Shown here: positions 1 through 10,713 of the stretch, in pieces | Layout: every line of letters starts with the position of its first letter | Numbering within the stretch: the stretch's first letter is position 1 | Assembly: GCA_930367205.1 (NCBI GenBank) | Contig: OV884013.1 | Span: 119,017,827 to 119,081,826, forward strand | DNA: 64,000 bases | Source: Acanthosoma haemorrhoidale | Lineage: Eukaryota > Arthropoda > Insecta > Hemiptera > Acanthosomatidae | Reading direction: 5' to 3' | Made by a program: the position numbers and the translations under genes | Notes under the pieces: model-generated | What the model was told of the DNA's origin: nothing | The model's input: the letters and a program-made list of their open reading frames with translations, nothing else | Database searches by the model: none

Positions 1-57
1 TGCGACATCCTCTCCTGAGCACGAGGAAGTTCCCGAACAAAGAGTCGAGTCATCGAT

Positions 58-345
58 AGTTTTATAATGCTAAGGATATTGTAATGCTAATATTATATAT
101 AATGCTAAAAGTAGAAGGGGCTTGAGCAGAACTGTATACCTCCCTCGTGACTTTATGGTAGACACTGATGGTTCCTGTTATTTTTAAGTAAGCAAACGCA
201 TCCCTCCAAGACCTCCTTACTTCCCAGAATCTTATCCTTTCTTATACATATATGTCTCAGATTTTGCCCCAGACCACACTTGTTACCAAACATTCCACCC
301 AGTATGTAGTAACGTAACTCTTAATATTTGTATATACAAGTGTTT
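58..345 (+). repeat. Family A MITE-like repeat, copy 1 (3' end missing)
   Basis: One of seven dispersed copies in this window of a roughly 330-bp repeat. The diagnostic parts are the start AGTTTTATAATGCTAAG, the segment reading CATCAGTGACTTCC (seen here in reverse sense) and the CACCCAGTATGTAGTAACGTAACTC block. This copy stops before the AATAAA-containing end seen in the copies at 12236 and 16304. A second, degenerate AAGTAGAAGGG block follows at about 352. No coding capacity is visible. It could be a nonautonomous DNA element or a solo LTR. Confidence 0.6.
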
Positions 346-632
346 TGTTAAGTAGAAGGGAGTTGAGCAATAATTTTTCGACTACCATCATTAAAAGTGG
401 CTTTTTAGAACTTATTTTTTATTGTTAGCGGACTGGGATTGCCCCAGAATAAATTGGTTTTATTTTTTAAGGTGATTTAAATTAGGGTATCTAAAGACGA
501 TTTTACGATCACACTCCTAGACAGATGACAGTAGATGATGAACCATATATAGTAGATTGTTGCTGTTCGCCAACAAGTAACTATGACAATAAGTATGACA
601 TACCACTATATATGGTCCTACAACTATATATA

Positions 633-721
633 TGTAAAGAAAGTATACTCTCTTTAATTTGAATATGCCACGCTGCTTCTACTGACTACCACTAGATGGA
701 GCTATCAGCAATATTCTAAAA
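633..721 (+). repeat. Partial 5' LTR of the deleted retrotransposon
   Basis: This segment matches the first ~90 bases of the 3' LTR at 1056, through the shared CAGCAATATTCT block. It then passes directly into integrase-like sequence, so the rest of the LTR and most of the internal region were deleted. Confidence 0.7.
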
Positions 722-734
722 TAAAGAAAGCTGG

Positions 735-1030
735 ATGAATGATAATAAATTAGCTTTAGAAAGAACAAAAAAGTCTCATGAATATTACAAGACAATATAT
801 TGATAAGACTGGAAAACATTGGGAATTTAAGGCAGGAGATACAGTATATATATAGTATGGTCACAAATTAAATAGAAAAAATTAGATGAATTAAAAGTTG
901 GCCCCTTTTATAAAAACAGAGAAGATGTCAAATTTAATATACAAAATAAAAACCGGAAGAGGAAAGCAATAAACTGGATTCTTTCACATAGAAAAAACTA
1001 CTTCCGATATTAACCGACTGAAAATTGTAA
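735..1030 (+). pseudogene. Integrase C-terminal remnant
   Basis: Conceptual translation across frames gives a tail with SHEYYKTIYD, HWEFKAGD, LNRKxLDE-like, GPF and KTGRGK-like segments. This is the pattern of the C-terminal region of Ty3/gypsy-type integrases, just before the 3' LTR. The frame is broken by frameshifts and stops (for example a stop after GDTVYI), so it is dead. The assignment to the gypsy class rests on these motifs alone; catalytic-core residues are absent. Confidence 0.6.
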
Positions 1031-1055
1031 CAATTTTCACCTTAGAGAGGGGAGA

Positions 1056-1354
1056 TGTAAAGAAAGTATACTCTATTTAATTTGAATTGGCGCTGCTTCT
1101 ATTGACCACCACTAGTGGATCTGTCAGCAATATTCTTAAACGTAAGAGGATACAGACCGGTTATATTAAGTAACTAACGTTGTAATCAGAGTGTGAATAG
1201 AGAAGTGATAATTATAAACTGTCGTTTCTTTGTTTACAGGTAAGATTGTGTAAATAATATGAATAATTGACATAATATAAAATATATTGAATAAAATTGC
1301 TTTCTTTGTTTACAGAGAAATTGATTTCAGTTCACCCTAAATCATTGTCTTACA
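1056..1354 (+). repeat. 3' LTR, 299 bp
   Basis: Starts TGTAAAG directly after a polypurine tract and ends CTTACA, giving short terminal inverted repeats. It carries two short direct repeats ending CTTTGTTTACAG, near 1230 and 1305. Confidence 0.75.
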
Positions 1355-1360
1355 TATATA

Positions 1361-2021
1361 CAACTAATACACATAGCTCCAACTGTTGAGCATGTGCGAT
1401 ATGTTTGCCAATGATGCCAATCCAATAGACAACTAGGACACGAGAAAAATAATTTTGTTTCCACTGTGTTCTAAATTTAGCTACGAGGAGTTATCAGGGC
1501 AACAGGAAGAGGAAAGATTCATGTACGGTTCAGCGGGAGAACAAAGCGAACTATGTGAGATTGGAACAACTCATAAATCATAACGAAAGAAAGCATTGCG
1601 AAAAGTGGATCGCCCACAGTCGCCGTAAAGGACAATGTTACGTTAAAATACTGTTTCGGCTTTGTGTAATCCAGCTTAGAGTAGGATTATATGTAAGTTA
1701 TCATAGTTTTCTAGTGTAGATACATTGTCACGATACTTAATTTATTTTTTTTCTTCGTGAGAACATATGAAAATAAAATCCGCTCTCACAAACGGGAATC
1801 TAATAACCACTTTCATGCCGGCTAAAATATTTTGGAACATTTCCCGTCTTATTTACTCCTGATGTATGAAATCAAAAAGTTGCAATTTTCCTGACTGATG
1901 GAACAGGATGTAAGCAATGGGAATACTGTTATTAGTTATTTAAGCGGGGAATCAAATCTATTATAAATAGATATGCCGGATCTTGAGTGGGATTTAATTT
2001 AAAATAGTTTCAGCAGTCATC
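1361..2021. other. No recognised feature
   Basis: AT-rich sequence with no long reading frame, tandem repeat or recognisable transposon piece. Confidence 0.5.
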
Positions 2022-2116
2022 AGTTAAACAATCTTTGTAGAGGAGATTCTTTTAAAAGAAAATAAAGAAAAGCTTTATTATGAAGTACAAGAAAAACACT
2101 GGTATATACAAATATT

Positions 2117-2803
2117 TTTATTATAAACAACTTTAATATGATAAAATTACAATCTGCCTTAATACTTATTGGCCAATAAGTAATTGTGATAAATGTTTTC
2201 ATTCATGCCATATTTACAATTTTCATTCATTCGCTCATTCATAGAAACAGCCCAGAGACCTCTCAAATCCTCATGGTTGTCACCTCCCTCGCATGCGAAT
2301 GATGAAGCGGAGTCTTGGGAAGTCCCCCACACTCCTCCGTCAGCTGCGTCACCGGATGCAAGCGAATGGAGGCAGACGAGAAGCGCGAGAGCCACATACG
2401 CTCAGGACATGATTGAAGAAACTGTCCATTGCCAGGACTCCAACTGTCACGCATTTATAGCAGGTCACGAGGCCACTGCCGTTTCAGTCTTCGAGGAGGA
2501 TAATAGGGATGAGTGGTGCAGTGTAATGACTGTGCTAGGGGATTAGGGTGGTTGGATAGGTTACTATGGAAGTTCGTGAACTTGGAAGGGATGAGTTAAA
2601 GAAAGTACGGTATATTAAGATCGTTATGAAGGGTTTTGTTGCTGACGTAATAAGGGGAATCGACCATTGTTCTCAGGACTCTTGATTGAAAAGATTGGAT
2701 ACGCTTGATGTTCAACTTTTTTGCTGTACCCCATAGCTCTATTCCGTATGTCCAGATTGGCTTAAGTATAACTTTGTAGATTAGTAATTTATTTTCTATT
2801 GAG
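2117..2803 (-). mobile_element. 5'-truncated jockey-type non-LTR retrotransposon (3' end)
   Basis: On the minus strand this starts within the RT thumb region (SIENKLLIYKVILKPIWTYG) and continues to the pol C-terminus and the 3' UTR. It matches the intact RT frame at 22307-23767. It is flanked by a perfect 13-bp target-site duplication, ATATACAAATATT, at 2104-2116 and 2804-2816. Severe 5' truncation with a duplication of this length is typical of target-primed reverse transcription. The coding part is a pseudogene. Confidence 0.85.
2596..2803 (-). pseudogene. RT C-terminal fragment of jockey-type pol
   Basis: The frame encodes the segment ending in NKTLHNDLNIPYFL and is closely similar to the end of the 486-codon RT frame at 22307. 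It lacks the whole catalytic RT domain and cannot act alone. Confidence 0.8.
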
Positions 2804-3055
2804 ATATACAAATATTAAGAGTTATGTTACTACATACTGGGTCGGGTGTTGGGGACTGGGAGCTAAAGCTGAGACATATATGTATAAGAAAAGGATAAGA
2901 TTCTGGGATGTAGGGAGGTCATGGAGGGATGCGGTTGCTTACTTAAAGGTAACAGGAAACCATCAGTGACTTCCATGAAGTCACGAGGCAGGTATACAGT
3001 TCTGCTCAAGCCCCTTCTACTTTAAGCATTATAATATTCTTAGGATTATATAACT

Positions 3056-5159
3056 GTCGATCGCACTTTACGCATTGTTTTTAAAGTTGAGTTAAATCCG
3101 ATTTTTTTTGTTAAATATAAAACAGACTGTAGAGCACCTGCATCAAACGTGAAGATTGACGACAGGAATCAACGCAAGGACTACTTGTTTAATTTCAATC
3201 ACACTCAACTCTCATTCACTATTAAAATAACATTTTAGAAAAATGACTTCCCTCTCCAGCCCCAGAGAAAAATTATTTCAGTTTAATTTCCAAGCTTTTA
3301 GTGATAATTACAAAAAAAGGTCGGGGGTCCATTTGCTCTGTAGGTTGTTTTCTTATTATTATTCTTTTTTTTCGTCCCCCTCTCGTCTCTCGGATTTTCA
3401 TTTCTGGCTAAATTTCCGGCATCTGTGAAACGAAGGGGTCGTGTAATGATTCATTTCGACCTATCAACCTCAATTGGCGTTAACCCTTCAACCCTTTACG
3501 GAGCGGGGCTTTCCAAATGTCAAACACCCTATAGGGAGTATTATATTTACATATATATATATATATATATATGTATTTATTTAACTGGTTTTCCTTTAAT
3601 TGAATGTTGTATTTTACCGACTTCTTCATATTGTTTTTTTCAGCCTTCTTGTGCACTAGATACTTTTCAAAAATCCTTCATTTGTTTTATGCTTGAAGAG
3701 GTTAACAATTTATTTTTTTTTCGGGGTGAAGTATTTCTTTTTGTTCACCTGAATCCGTTAAATGTACTTTATTATTATTTATAAAAGACTACTTAACGGC
3801 CTCGGAATTCTTTTTTTTTTTCTATTCTATTACAAAAACGATCAGGTATGAAATGATTTTAAGGTCTGTAGTCATTAGAAGATTAGAGAATCAACATCAC
3901 CCTTGAATTGTCAAATCCGCAGCAGTTACCAGAGCCAACAGAGAGAGAGACAGAGCTGGAGTCGATCCATAAACCGATTCATACATGAATATTTATTATA
4001 TCGTTACGGGGACTAAATGATGTTTTTTCCACTATACAGTTTTGAGAAGAAAAAACAAATATGGAAAAACAATATTGGATGAATGCTCAGCTTAATTGCT
4101 ACGAGTACGGAGGCCGCAAAGGTGCCAGAGGTTTTAATTGATTTTCTACCGCAACTCACTTTTTCCCCGTCAGTCTCCCTTTTCCCCTTCAGTTTTTTTT
4201 TTCCCCTCCCTGTGATTGAGATAGGGGCATTTTCCATCACCGCGTCTCTAGATTGAAACCCGCATTCTTGGCGAAGGGACAACAAGCGAAGTGGAAAATA
4301 ATAGCTACTTGACTGGAGTTGACTATTTTATTTTTGCCGAGCCCCAAATAAGAGGCTATAATTTCAAACAAGGGCTTATGTTTTTGTTTTGTTTTTATAC
4401 GTCTACAGTAGTAGATTTTCATTATAGAGAATAAAGAAGAAATTAATAAAGAAGGAATTTAGCAGCGAAGAATAATTGTGTATAGATGGACGTATGGAAA
4501 GATATACTCAATAGGTGTTCTCTTAGTTCCCAAGACGAGGTGAAGATCAAAATCGTTTCTATTGTAATCTGTAAACGCAAAATTAATTTCGAAAATATAT
4601 AAAGGAATTGATTTCTTTCTTATAAACGTAAGTTTTAGCATCGCCCTTCCTTGAAGCAGAAACGTTTCCGAGTTTTTGTGAACCCTGCGTAACTGAGAGC
4701 ACTGGATACCGGTCAAGTTTCTCTTCTGATGTCCTGAGCGTCTGCGGCTCTTGCAACCTTCACGTAGCAGTGATGGAGTTAAAGGAGTAGCCCGCTCCAC
4801 AACTCATTCTCCATACACAAATACATGACATTTCTACAGCTGTTCAGGAGGATCCCGATCGGATGCATTGTTTGGTATGAATATCATATTTTATCACAAT
4901 TACTCACTGCTCTTTCAAGGTAGATTGTGATTTCCTTCAAATAAAGATTTTCAAATTGAAACAATAGATATATTTGATTAACATTTTAGCAATTTAGAAT
5001 CATATCTTGTTAATTAAGACATTAAACTTCCCCCCCCCCTTCAACGGTGAACCTTAAACGGGGTTTCCCCCCAAGCACGTGAAGCGAGCTCATGGGGTTA
5101 CGTCGTCTGTGGTGCGCGTAATCCGTTGAAATAGGATTGCACCGGTCAGCGCACCTTGC
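3056..5159. other. No recognised gene; simple-sequence tracts
   Basis: Mostly AT-rich DNA with poly-T runs and an (AT)n tract at 3551-3572. Short frames here show no recognisable motif. The GC-richer part at about 5030-5160 lies just downstream of the putative polyadenylation signal of the minus-strand gene. Confidence 0.45.
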
Positions 5160-5176
5160 GTTATTCTTTTCTCTCC

Positions 5177-5182
5177 TTTATT
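5177..5182 (-). promoter_or_regulatory. Polyadenylation signal AATAAA (minus strand)
   Basis: AATAAA in the sense orientation of the putative terminal exon, about 50 bases after its stop codon. Position and orientation fit a 3' end near 5160. Confidence 0.4.
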
Positions 5183-5230
5183 CATAAAAAACCACAAACA
5201 CACAATAAAAATAAAATACAAAGGAAAAAT

Positions 5231-5453
5231 TCAACAAAAACACTCTTTAACCTTAATAACTACAGACATTAACCAGTCACCAACCTCTTTGGGGTGAAGG
5301 CGATGGGGGCCAGGGGGGCGGATCCCCAGAGCAGAGGGCCCCACAGGCGCAGTCTCCCCCCCAGACTCCTGCATCGCTTTTAGCCTCCTGTTCTCCAGTT
5401 TCCAGGACACCGCCGTATAGCTTTCGAAGAAGGAGCCGTCCGTCTCTTGGACC
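5231..5453 (-). CDS. Putative terminal coding exon of an unidentified host gene
   Basis: On the minus strand a CTAAC branch-point-like motif and TTTATGTTTCAG precede a GC-rich open frame. The frame encodes VQETDGSFFESYTAVSWK followed by ENRRLK and a Pro/Gly-rich tail, and ends at TGA (5233-5231). An AATAAA signal follows about 50 bases later. The acceptor needs one base to complete a codon, which fits the phase-2 donor of the exon at 36711-37059. The base composition is clearly richer in GC than the surroundings. I do not recognise the protein family and assign no function. Alternatives are an internal exon using a weak GTTGGT donor near 5283, or a chance frame. Confidence 0.5.
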
Positions 5454-5569
5454 CTGAAACATAAACCTGTGCGTTAGCGATTGATTTTTCAGAAAACAAT
5501 TCAATATAAATCAATGATATAAAAAAAGAAAATACTTGAACACAGGACCATGTAGGAAGGTCGCTGCGG

Positions 5570-5886
5570 TAGTGCTGTTGGATATGCTTGTTAATTAAGG
5601 ATAGTGCTGTTGGATATGCTTGTTAATTAAGGATAGTGCTGTTGGGTATGCTTGTTAATTAAGGATAGTGCTGTTGGATATGCTTGTTAATTAAGGATAG
5701 TGCTGTTGGATATGCTTGTTAATTAAGGATAGTGCTGTTGAATATGCTTGTTAATTAAGGGTAGTGCTGTTGGATATGCTTGCAAATTAAGGGTAGTGCT
5801 GTTGGATATGCTTGCAAATTAAGGCTAGTGCTGTTGGATATGCTTGTTAATTAAAGGTAGTGCTGTTGGATATGCTTGTTAATTAA
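5570..5886. repeat. Tandem repeat, 32-bp unit, ten copies
   Basis: Nine full units and a final 29-base unit of TAGTGCTGTTGGATATGCTT plus GTTAATTAAGGA, with few substitutions (copies 7-8 have GCAAATTAA). It lies about 115 bases upstream of the acceptor of the putative terminal exon, so it would be intronic. Confidence 0.95.
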
Positions 5887-7417
5887 GAGTTAAAGTGATG
5901 TAGTCGAGTCAAAAAGTGGATTATTAGATTAATGTTCATAGTGCACATTAATAAAGTGACTTCATGCCTTGATGTATTTAGAAGCCTGCGGTTAAATTAA
6001 CAGATACTCCGGCCTTTAATTTAACATAACAATAGGGCTGATGTGCCGCTAACGGGCAGGAATTGTACTCTTCTCGACAGAAGCCTTGCCTGAGAATGAC
6101 TAATCGTTCTCCACAAGGCCTTTGTCTTGGCCTTTGCCTCATGAGGGCACATCATCCTCCAGCTTAGTCTCAACATCTTCATAGGTTAATCTAAGTATGG
6201 AATAGGATGAAGAATATTATCATTAACATAGGAGCTGTACTACATATATATCAGATTTTTTTCTTTCTCCCGGTTAAAGTTATAATATATTATTTGAATT
6301 CGACTATTCAGGAAATCCGTTTAAATTTGTTTTATCTATCATTAGTTTATTGGAAAATTGTCGTGTACAGTGCAGTGTTATGTTTGTAGCAATACTTTCC
6401 GCCAGTTTATCCCCTCTTTTTGGAACAGCAATAAATCAAAAACAGTTAACGAAGTTTATTATGCACTAACCATTTTTAAGATAATAAAAGAAACCGTAGT
6501 TATTCGCCAACGACAGCTATGTCACATATATATAATCTTATAATTAACAAATGCTATGATTATCAGTAACACCCTAAGGACTGTGTTTCATAACTTTTAA
6601 TAATCAGCCCTATTATAATTATCTTAACTTATCTTCCCTTCCCAGACCTCTATTCTAAATAATTGGCTCCCACGACTTTTCTAGACCCACCCTCGTCCCT
6701 ACTGTTATCGCTATCCTACACATATACATCTTAGGCAAAAGATAGTTGTTGGTTCCTTAAGGAGCTCAGTCGCCAGTGAGCTCTCAGCTTGTAACCATAT
6801 ATAATTGCTCATTTGTGTTTTAAAACAAATAAAGTTTTAAGATTTTTCAGCAACAAAAATATAATTGACGAAGGGACCAAGCACTGCAGATTTTATAACT
6901 ACGATAACCCTTTTCTGTCTAGGGTCATTTACAGAAGATGAAGAGGGGAACATACTGCATGTGTGTACAGGATTGAACCAATGCCTTCTATTCGACGATA
7001 GAGATGCCACAAAAACACTTGGTTCGGAAAAGTTAATGTGCGAGAGAATGAAATAAAATGGAACGAGAATCGTGTTACAAAAAGGACGGCCGCATGGAGT
7101 CACTGTTGCGTGCGAGAGTCTCGCTGAGAAATAAATCAAGCAACAGCTTGCCACTCCGAGATCAAATAATGCACGTAGCCCCGCCGCCTGCGATATGTAC
7201 TGCCATACTGGTTATTACGTCTTTTAATGCTCTCTTGGCTTAAATTACAATCGTGAACCAATTGTTACTCATATGTTAAATTTAATTAATCACATTATTA
7301 ATTGCCTTTGTTTTGTTTTTTTCCATTTAAAACAGAGCCTTCGTGTTTCGCTAACATTAATATTTTTTCAAGAAAAAGCTCAGAAGCTGCTTATAATTTA
7401 ACGGTCACTTAAAAGAC
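5887..7417. other. No recognised feature
   Basis: Mixed-composition DNA. Frames at 6207-7243 have no recognisable motif, and none looks like a spliced exon with convincing borders. Confidence 0.4.
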
Positions 7418-7730
7418 AGTTAAATAATCTTTGCAGAGGAGAGTCTTTTAAAAGAAAAGAAAAAAAAGCTTTATTATGAAGTACAATCAAAACACTGGTA
7501 TATACAAATATTAAGAGTTACGTTACTAGACTCTGGGTGGAATGCCTAGGGACGGGTGGGGTCTGGGGCTAAAGCTGAGACATATATGTATAAGAAAAGG
7601 ATAAGATTCTGGGAAGTAGGGAGGGATGAGGCTGCTTACTTAAAAATAACAGGAACCATCAGTGACTTCCAGGAAGTCAAGGTATACAGTTCTGCTCAAA
7701 CCCCTTCTACTTGATCTTAACATTATATTG
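7418..7730 (-). repeat. Family A repeat, copy 3 (joined to U2 sequence)
   Basis: Starts AGTTAAATAATCTTTGCAGAGGAG and follows the family A consensus to CCCCTTCTACTTG, then ends in a degenerate CATTATATTG. U2-like sequence begins at the next base, so the usual terminal block is missing. Confidence 0.65.
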
Positions 7731-7889
7731 AAAGTGTAGTATCTGTTCTTATCAGCTTAATCTCTGGTACGACTCCCATCGGGGGTCCAGAAGATTAAAC
7801 TGATTTTTGGGAAATGACGGAGTGCTAGGGGCTTGCTCCACCTCTGTCGTGGGTTGACCCGGTATTGCAGTACCTCCGGGAACGGCCCA
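7731..7889 (+). pseudogene. U2 snRNA-derived sequence, lacking the 5' end
   Basis: The segment follows U2 snRNA from AAAGTGTAGTATCTGTTCTT through the Sm-like AT-rich region (equivalent of GATTTTTGG). It continues through the 3' stem-loops CTTGCTCCACCTCTGTCG and GGTATTGCAGTACCTCCGGG to the 3' end. The first ~30 bases of U2, including the GGCCTT/GGCTAAG region, are missing, and no upstream promoter element is seen, so it is most likely a retropseudogene. The branch-site-recognition region (GTGTAGTATC) is retained. It is paired with an inverted partial copy at 7949-8033. Confidence 0.85.
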
Positions 7890-7948
7890 TATAAATATAA
7901 ACAGGAATCAATTAACTAATTTAATTGATTCAATAAACCAAACAAATA
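7890..7948. other. Spacer loop between inverted U2 copies
   Basis: A 59-base AT-rich spacer that itself contains a short inverted repeat, AATCAATTAA ... TTAATTGATT. Confidence 0.7.
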
Positions 7949-8033
7949 TGGGCCGTTTCCGGAGGTACTGCAATACCGGGTCAACCCGCGACAGAGGTGG
8001 AGCACAAGCCACTAGCACTCCGTCATTTCCCTA
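7949..8033 (-). pseudogene. Inverted U2 snRNA 3'-half fragment
   Basis: Reverse complement of the last ~84 bases of the U2-like sequence at 7731-7889. It differs by a few substitutions and a 2-base indel (GCTTGTGCTCC against GCTTGCTCC). The two 3' ends face each other across a 59-base spacer, giving a long foldback. Confidence 0.85.
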
Positions 8034-8654
8034 AATTCTTCATTATAAAACTACCGATTTAAATAATATTTTTGTACGAAAACATTTTCGGTTTTTTCAA
8101 TTGTCTTTACATGTTGAAAAGAAGATTTTCGGTGACTAAGTCAGTTTAACAAATTAAATCAAAAAATACGAATTACTTTATTGGCAATAATTTTATAAGT
8201 ATTTGATACACTTATGTCTGTCAGTACCTCTGGAATGTGTCACTATCTACATCAGTGATTTCGTTTTCATATATTTTACAGGTAAATATTTAAATTTTCA
8301 AGCAACTCAGAAAAGGAGATATTAAACAAGGCGGTAACGAACACCAATTTTGCCATTAAAAAAAAAAAAAAAAAGCAATGATCGCAAACATAATAAATGA
8401 AAATTCAAAACTTGACGGTGATGATAGAGATACTTAAGGTTGCGCAGCTCCAGCAGTTACCAGCATAACGGAGTTGAGGCGATTACCACCAACAGTGACA
8501 TCACCAGCATGAAGAGTAAACTGTTATAAAACAGAAATATCTGGAGTTGATGCATTCTAAATTATCTAGCACAGGGCACTTCTGTTCACTTAGCCAATTG
8601 AAATGCCATTGAATAAATTTATGAAAGGGTGTTTTTTTTGTGTGTGTTTTTTCC
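8034..8654. other. No recognised feature
   Basis: AT-rich sequence with an A run near 8358-8374. A GCAGTTACCAGCATAACGG segment at about 8452 weakly resembles sequence near 13540. Confidence 0.4.
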
Positions 8655-8980
8655 CCTTGCTAGCCTCTTTAAATTTACAGAAAATTATATACAATTATAG
8701 ATCCGCAGGCGAATCTATTCATAAATTATTTTTGTATTTCATGTAGCCTCGCTACACTATATACGGGTCTTGTTATTTTATAAAACTTATATAATGGAAT
8801 AAATAAGTATAATGGTACACATTATACGTGACTGGACTAAACTGACTAATAAAGGTGATGGGATGGGGCTCACCTTTTTGATCCAACTTAAAACTAACTT
8901 ACATAGTAATTCTTAACCTATTTTTTGCCTGTTGCCCTCGATGCGGGAGGGATGGTGGTGTCACGGGTCAAAAAACTTTG
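8655..8980 (+). repeat. Repeat C, copy 1
   Basis: Shares with 54203-54550 a colinear series of blocks: CTTTAAATTTACAG, ATTATAGATC, TTTGTATTTC, ACGTGACTGGACTAAACTGA and GATGCGGGAGGG. Partial copies lie at 19362-19418 and, inverted, at 35231-35302. It is noncoding and its class is unknown. Confidence 0.7.
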
Positions 8981-9008
8981 TGGCTCCGGCGGATAAACTC
9001 ACTAGCGG

Positions 9009-9242
9009 ATGCTAACTTCAACCAACTTGTCGCTTCGTCTTAAACTGATGATCTATAAATGTGTCCTCCGGCCAGTTCTGCTGTACGGTGCCCCGCTATT
9101 TACCCGCTTGACTGACAATACAGTCAAATGTCTCCAACATTTCCAGAATGGGATCATGCGAAAAGTGGTCCAACATACCTCTTTCGAGAGGTTGAAGAAC
9201 GCTGACCTGTACCCGTTGCTTGGTTTGCCGTCGGTGGGTTAG
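9009..9242 (+). pseudogene. RT thumb/C-terminal fragment of a second non-LTR element
   Basis: The 77-residue frame reads LSLRLKLMIYKCVLRPVLLY then GAPLF, the conserved segment C-terminal to the RT fingers/palm in jockey-clade pol proteins (compare IENKLLIYKVILKPIWTYG in the other family here). It diverges from the abundant jockey family in this window, so it is a separate lineage. The RT catalytic region and endonuclease are absent, so it is a fragment. It sits just after repeat C copy 1; whether the two are one element is unclear. Confidence 0.65.
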
Positions 9243-10713
9243 GAAACACCGTTCCTACGAAGCCAAGTGATTCTACTATTTCTTATAGAGAAAGTTAGTG
9301 GGAATAAAGACATGATAGACAAATGAAGAGGTCGTATGAATCTGCTCAGTCACAGTCCACAACAGTCTTAGTCTCGCGCAGTCCAGGACAGTCTACTTCC
9401 GCAGTCAACACTCATGTCTAGTCATCGTGACCTTCAATAGGACTCCATATCAAATCGGTGCCAAATAAAAGAACTAGCCGGGTGACTTGAACTTAATCTA
9501 AATAATATACATATATTTGGCCTAATGAAGAAACAATTCATCATTAGATCGAGCGTTTTCAATTGTAATGAAGGACTAGTTTTGTGTTAATAAATGTGGA
9601 AATGTTGACTTTTACCATAATAGCCATTTGGACACAAGATGGCTGAGATAACATCAGGCAACAGGGAGAGTCTGCTTTCCATGGAGGGCACTTAGCTGTC
9701 GACGTGGGAAGGAAAATCTATGTGTGTGTATTGTCGGTCGTAAAGTTTCCTTCCCGTCATCTGCATATCCATTTTTAATGTATACGGACTTCCGGTTCTA
9801 CAATGGCGTCCTCTGCTGTATCTAGAAACCTTTCCTATGTACTGGCGAAGTAACCTCGTATGACTGACTCAACACTTACTGACTACCATTGAACGTAGCC
9901 AACATTTTTACGTAACTGTCAAATATCTTAAGTACGATAATTATCAGGGATTTAGTGCTTAGTTAAAAGAAAATATGTATCTAACCTCTCAACCACAGTA
10001 AATTATAAACTAGTTAGTCACAACTGCTACAAAGAGAAATAAATACAAAAACTCATACTTCAATGACAGTTTCCTGTTACAGTATTGTATTGTTGTCAAT
10101 TCAATGAATTAGATTGAATTAATAAGATACCCATCAATGTAATAAATGAACTCGCGAAACAATATCGAACAAACTTGAGGAATTCCCTTTGAATTTCTTA
10201 AATACAGACTTATTTACCGTAAATATTAAAAACAAATGATTTCGTTAAAAAGTAAAGACACTCTCTCTACCAACAATTTATTTAACAATAATAACAGTTC
10301 TTTCAGTGGATATAACACCCATTATCAAGTGTGACATTTAGAGAGAATATAATTTAAAAATGCAAAATATATTTACAATATTACAACATTAAAAACAACT
10401 TCAATACAAGGTTGTGACATATAACTTGAGAACTTTTTATGTCTAGCACGACACAAACAGAGCCTAATTTCTGAATATACTTCTTAAAAGTTTTTGGATA
10501 ATTTTTATGCCCAGTTAAAAAAATAACACACAAATTTGCAGTCATGACAAGACAATTTCTTCCTACATGTTCGAAAGTAAAGCTACAGAATGTTCGTCAT
10601 CTGAGCTAACAAGAATAATTGTTTTTAATTGTTTTTTTCATGTATTTCAATTGTCTTTATTTAATTCCCTCTAATGATTAACAAAATCCTCTATAAGCAT
10701 ACAGACATACATA
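9243..10713. other. No recognised feature
   Basis: AT-rich sequence. Several AGTC-containing words cluster at 9345-9420 without forming a clear tandem array. Confidence 0.4.

Larger units (their letters stand above)
633..1354 (+). mobile_element. Internally deleted LTR retrotransposon (probably Ty3/gypsy-like)
   Basis: The 5' end (633-~721) and the region 1056-1354 begin with the same TGTAAAGAAAGTATACTCT sequence, so both are LTRs. Between them only the end of an integrase-like reading frame remains. A purine tract (AGAGAGGGGAGA) sits immediately before the 3' LTR, as expected for plus-strand priming. The 3' LTR ends in CTTACA, complementary to the TGTAAG-like start. The element is flanked by TATATA on both sides (627-632 and 1355-1360), though in AT-rich DNA this duplication is weak evidence. 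Gag, protease, RT and most of integrase have been lost. Confidence 0.75.
2022..3055 (-). repeat. Family A repeat, copy 2, split by a jockey insertion
   Basis: The left part (2022-2116) and right part (2804-3055) together reconstitute one family A copy in reverse orientation. It runs from AGTTAAACAATCTTTG to the ATTATATAACT end. The 687-bp intervening segment is a jockey 3' fragment. The two halves share the 13-bp ATATACAAATATT, which is the insertion-site duplication. Confidence 0.75.

Noticed and set aside
2193..2546. 117-codon plus-strand frame, and similar frames at 46085-46408, 47365-47589, 53871-54176 and 57609-57824
   Set aside because: They are antisense or noncoding-frame translations of the jockey 3' UTR, repeated because the repeat is repeated.
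5277..5504. 75-codon minus-strand frame starting MNCFLKNQSL
   Set aside because: It crosses the predicted acceptor in a different frame from the phase-compatible exon frame, so it is probably a shadow.
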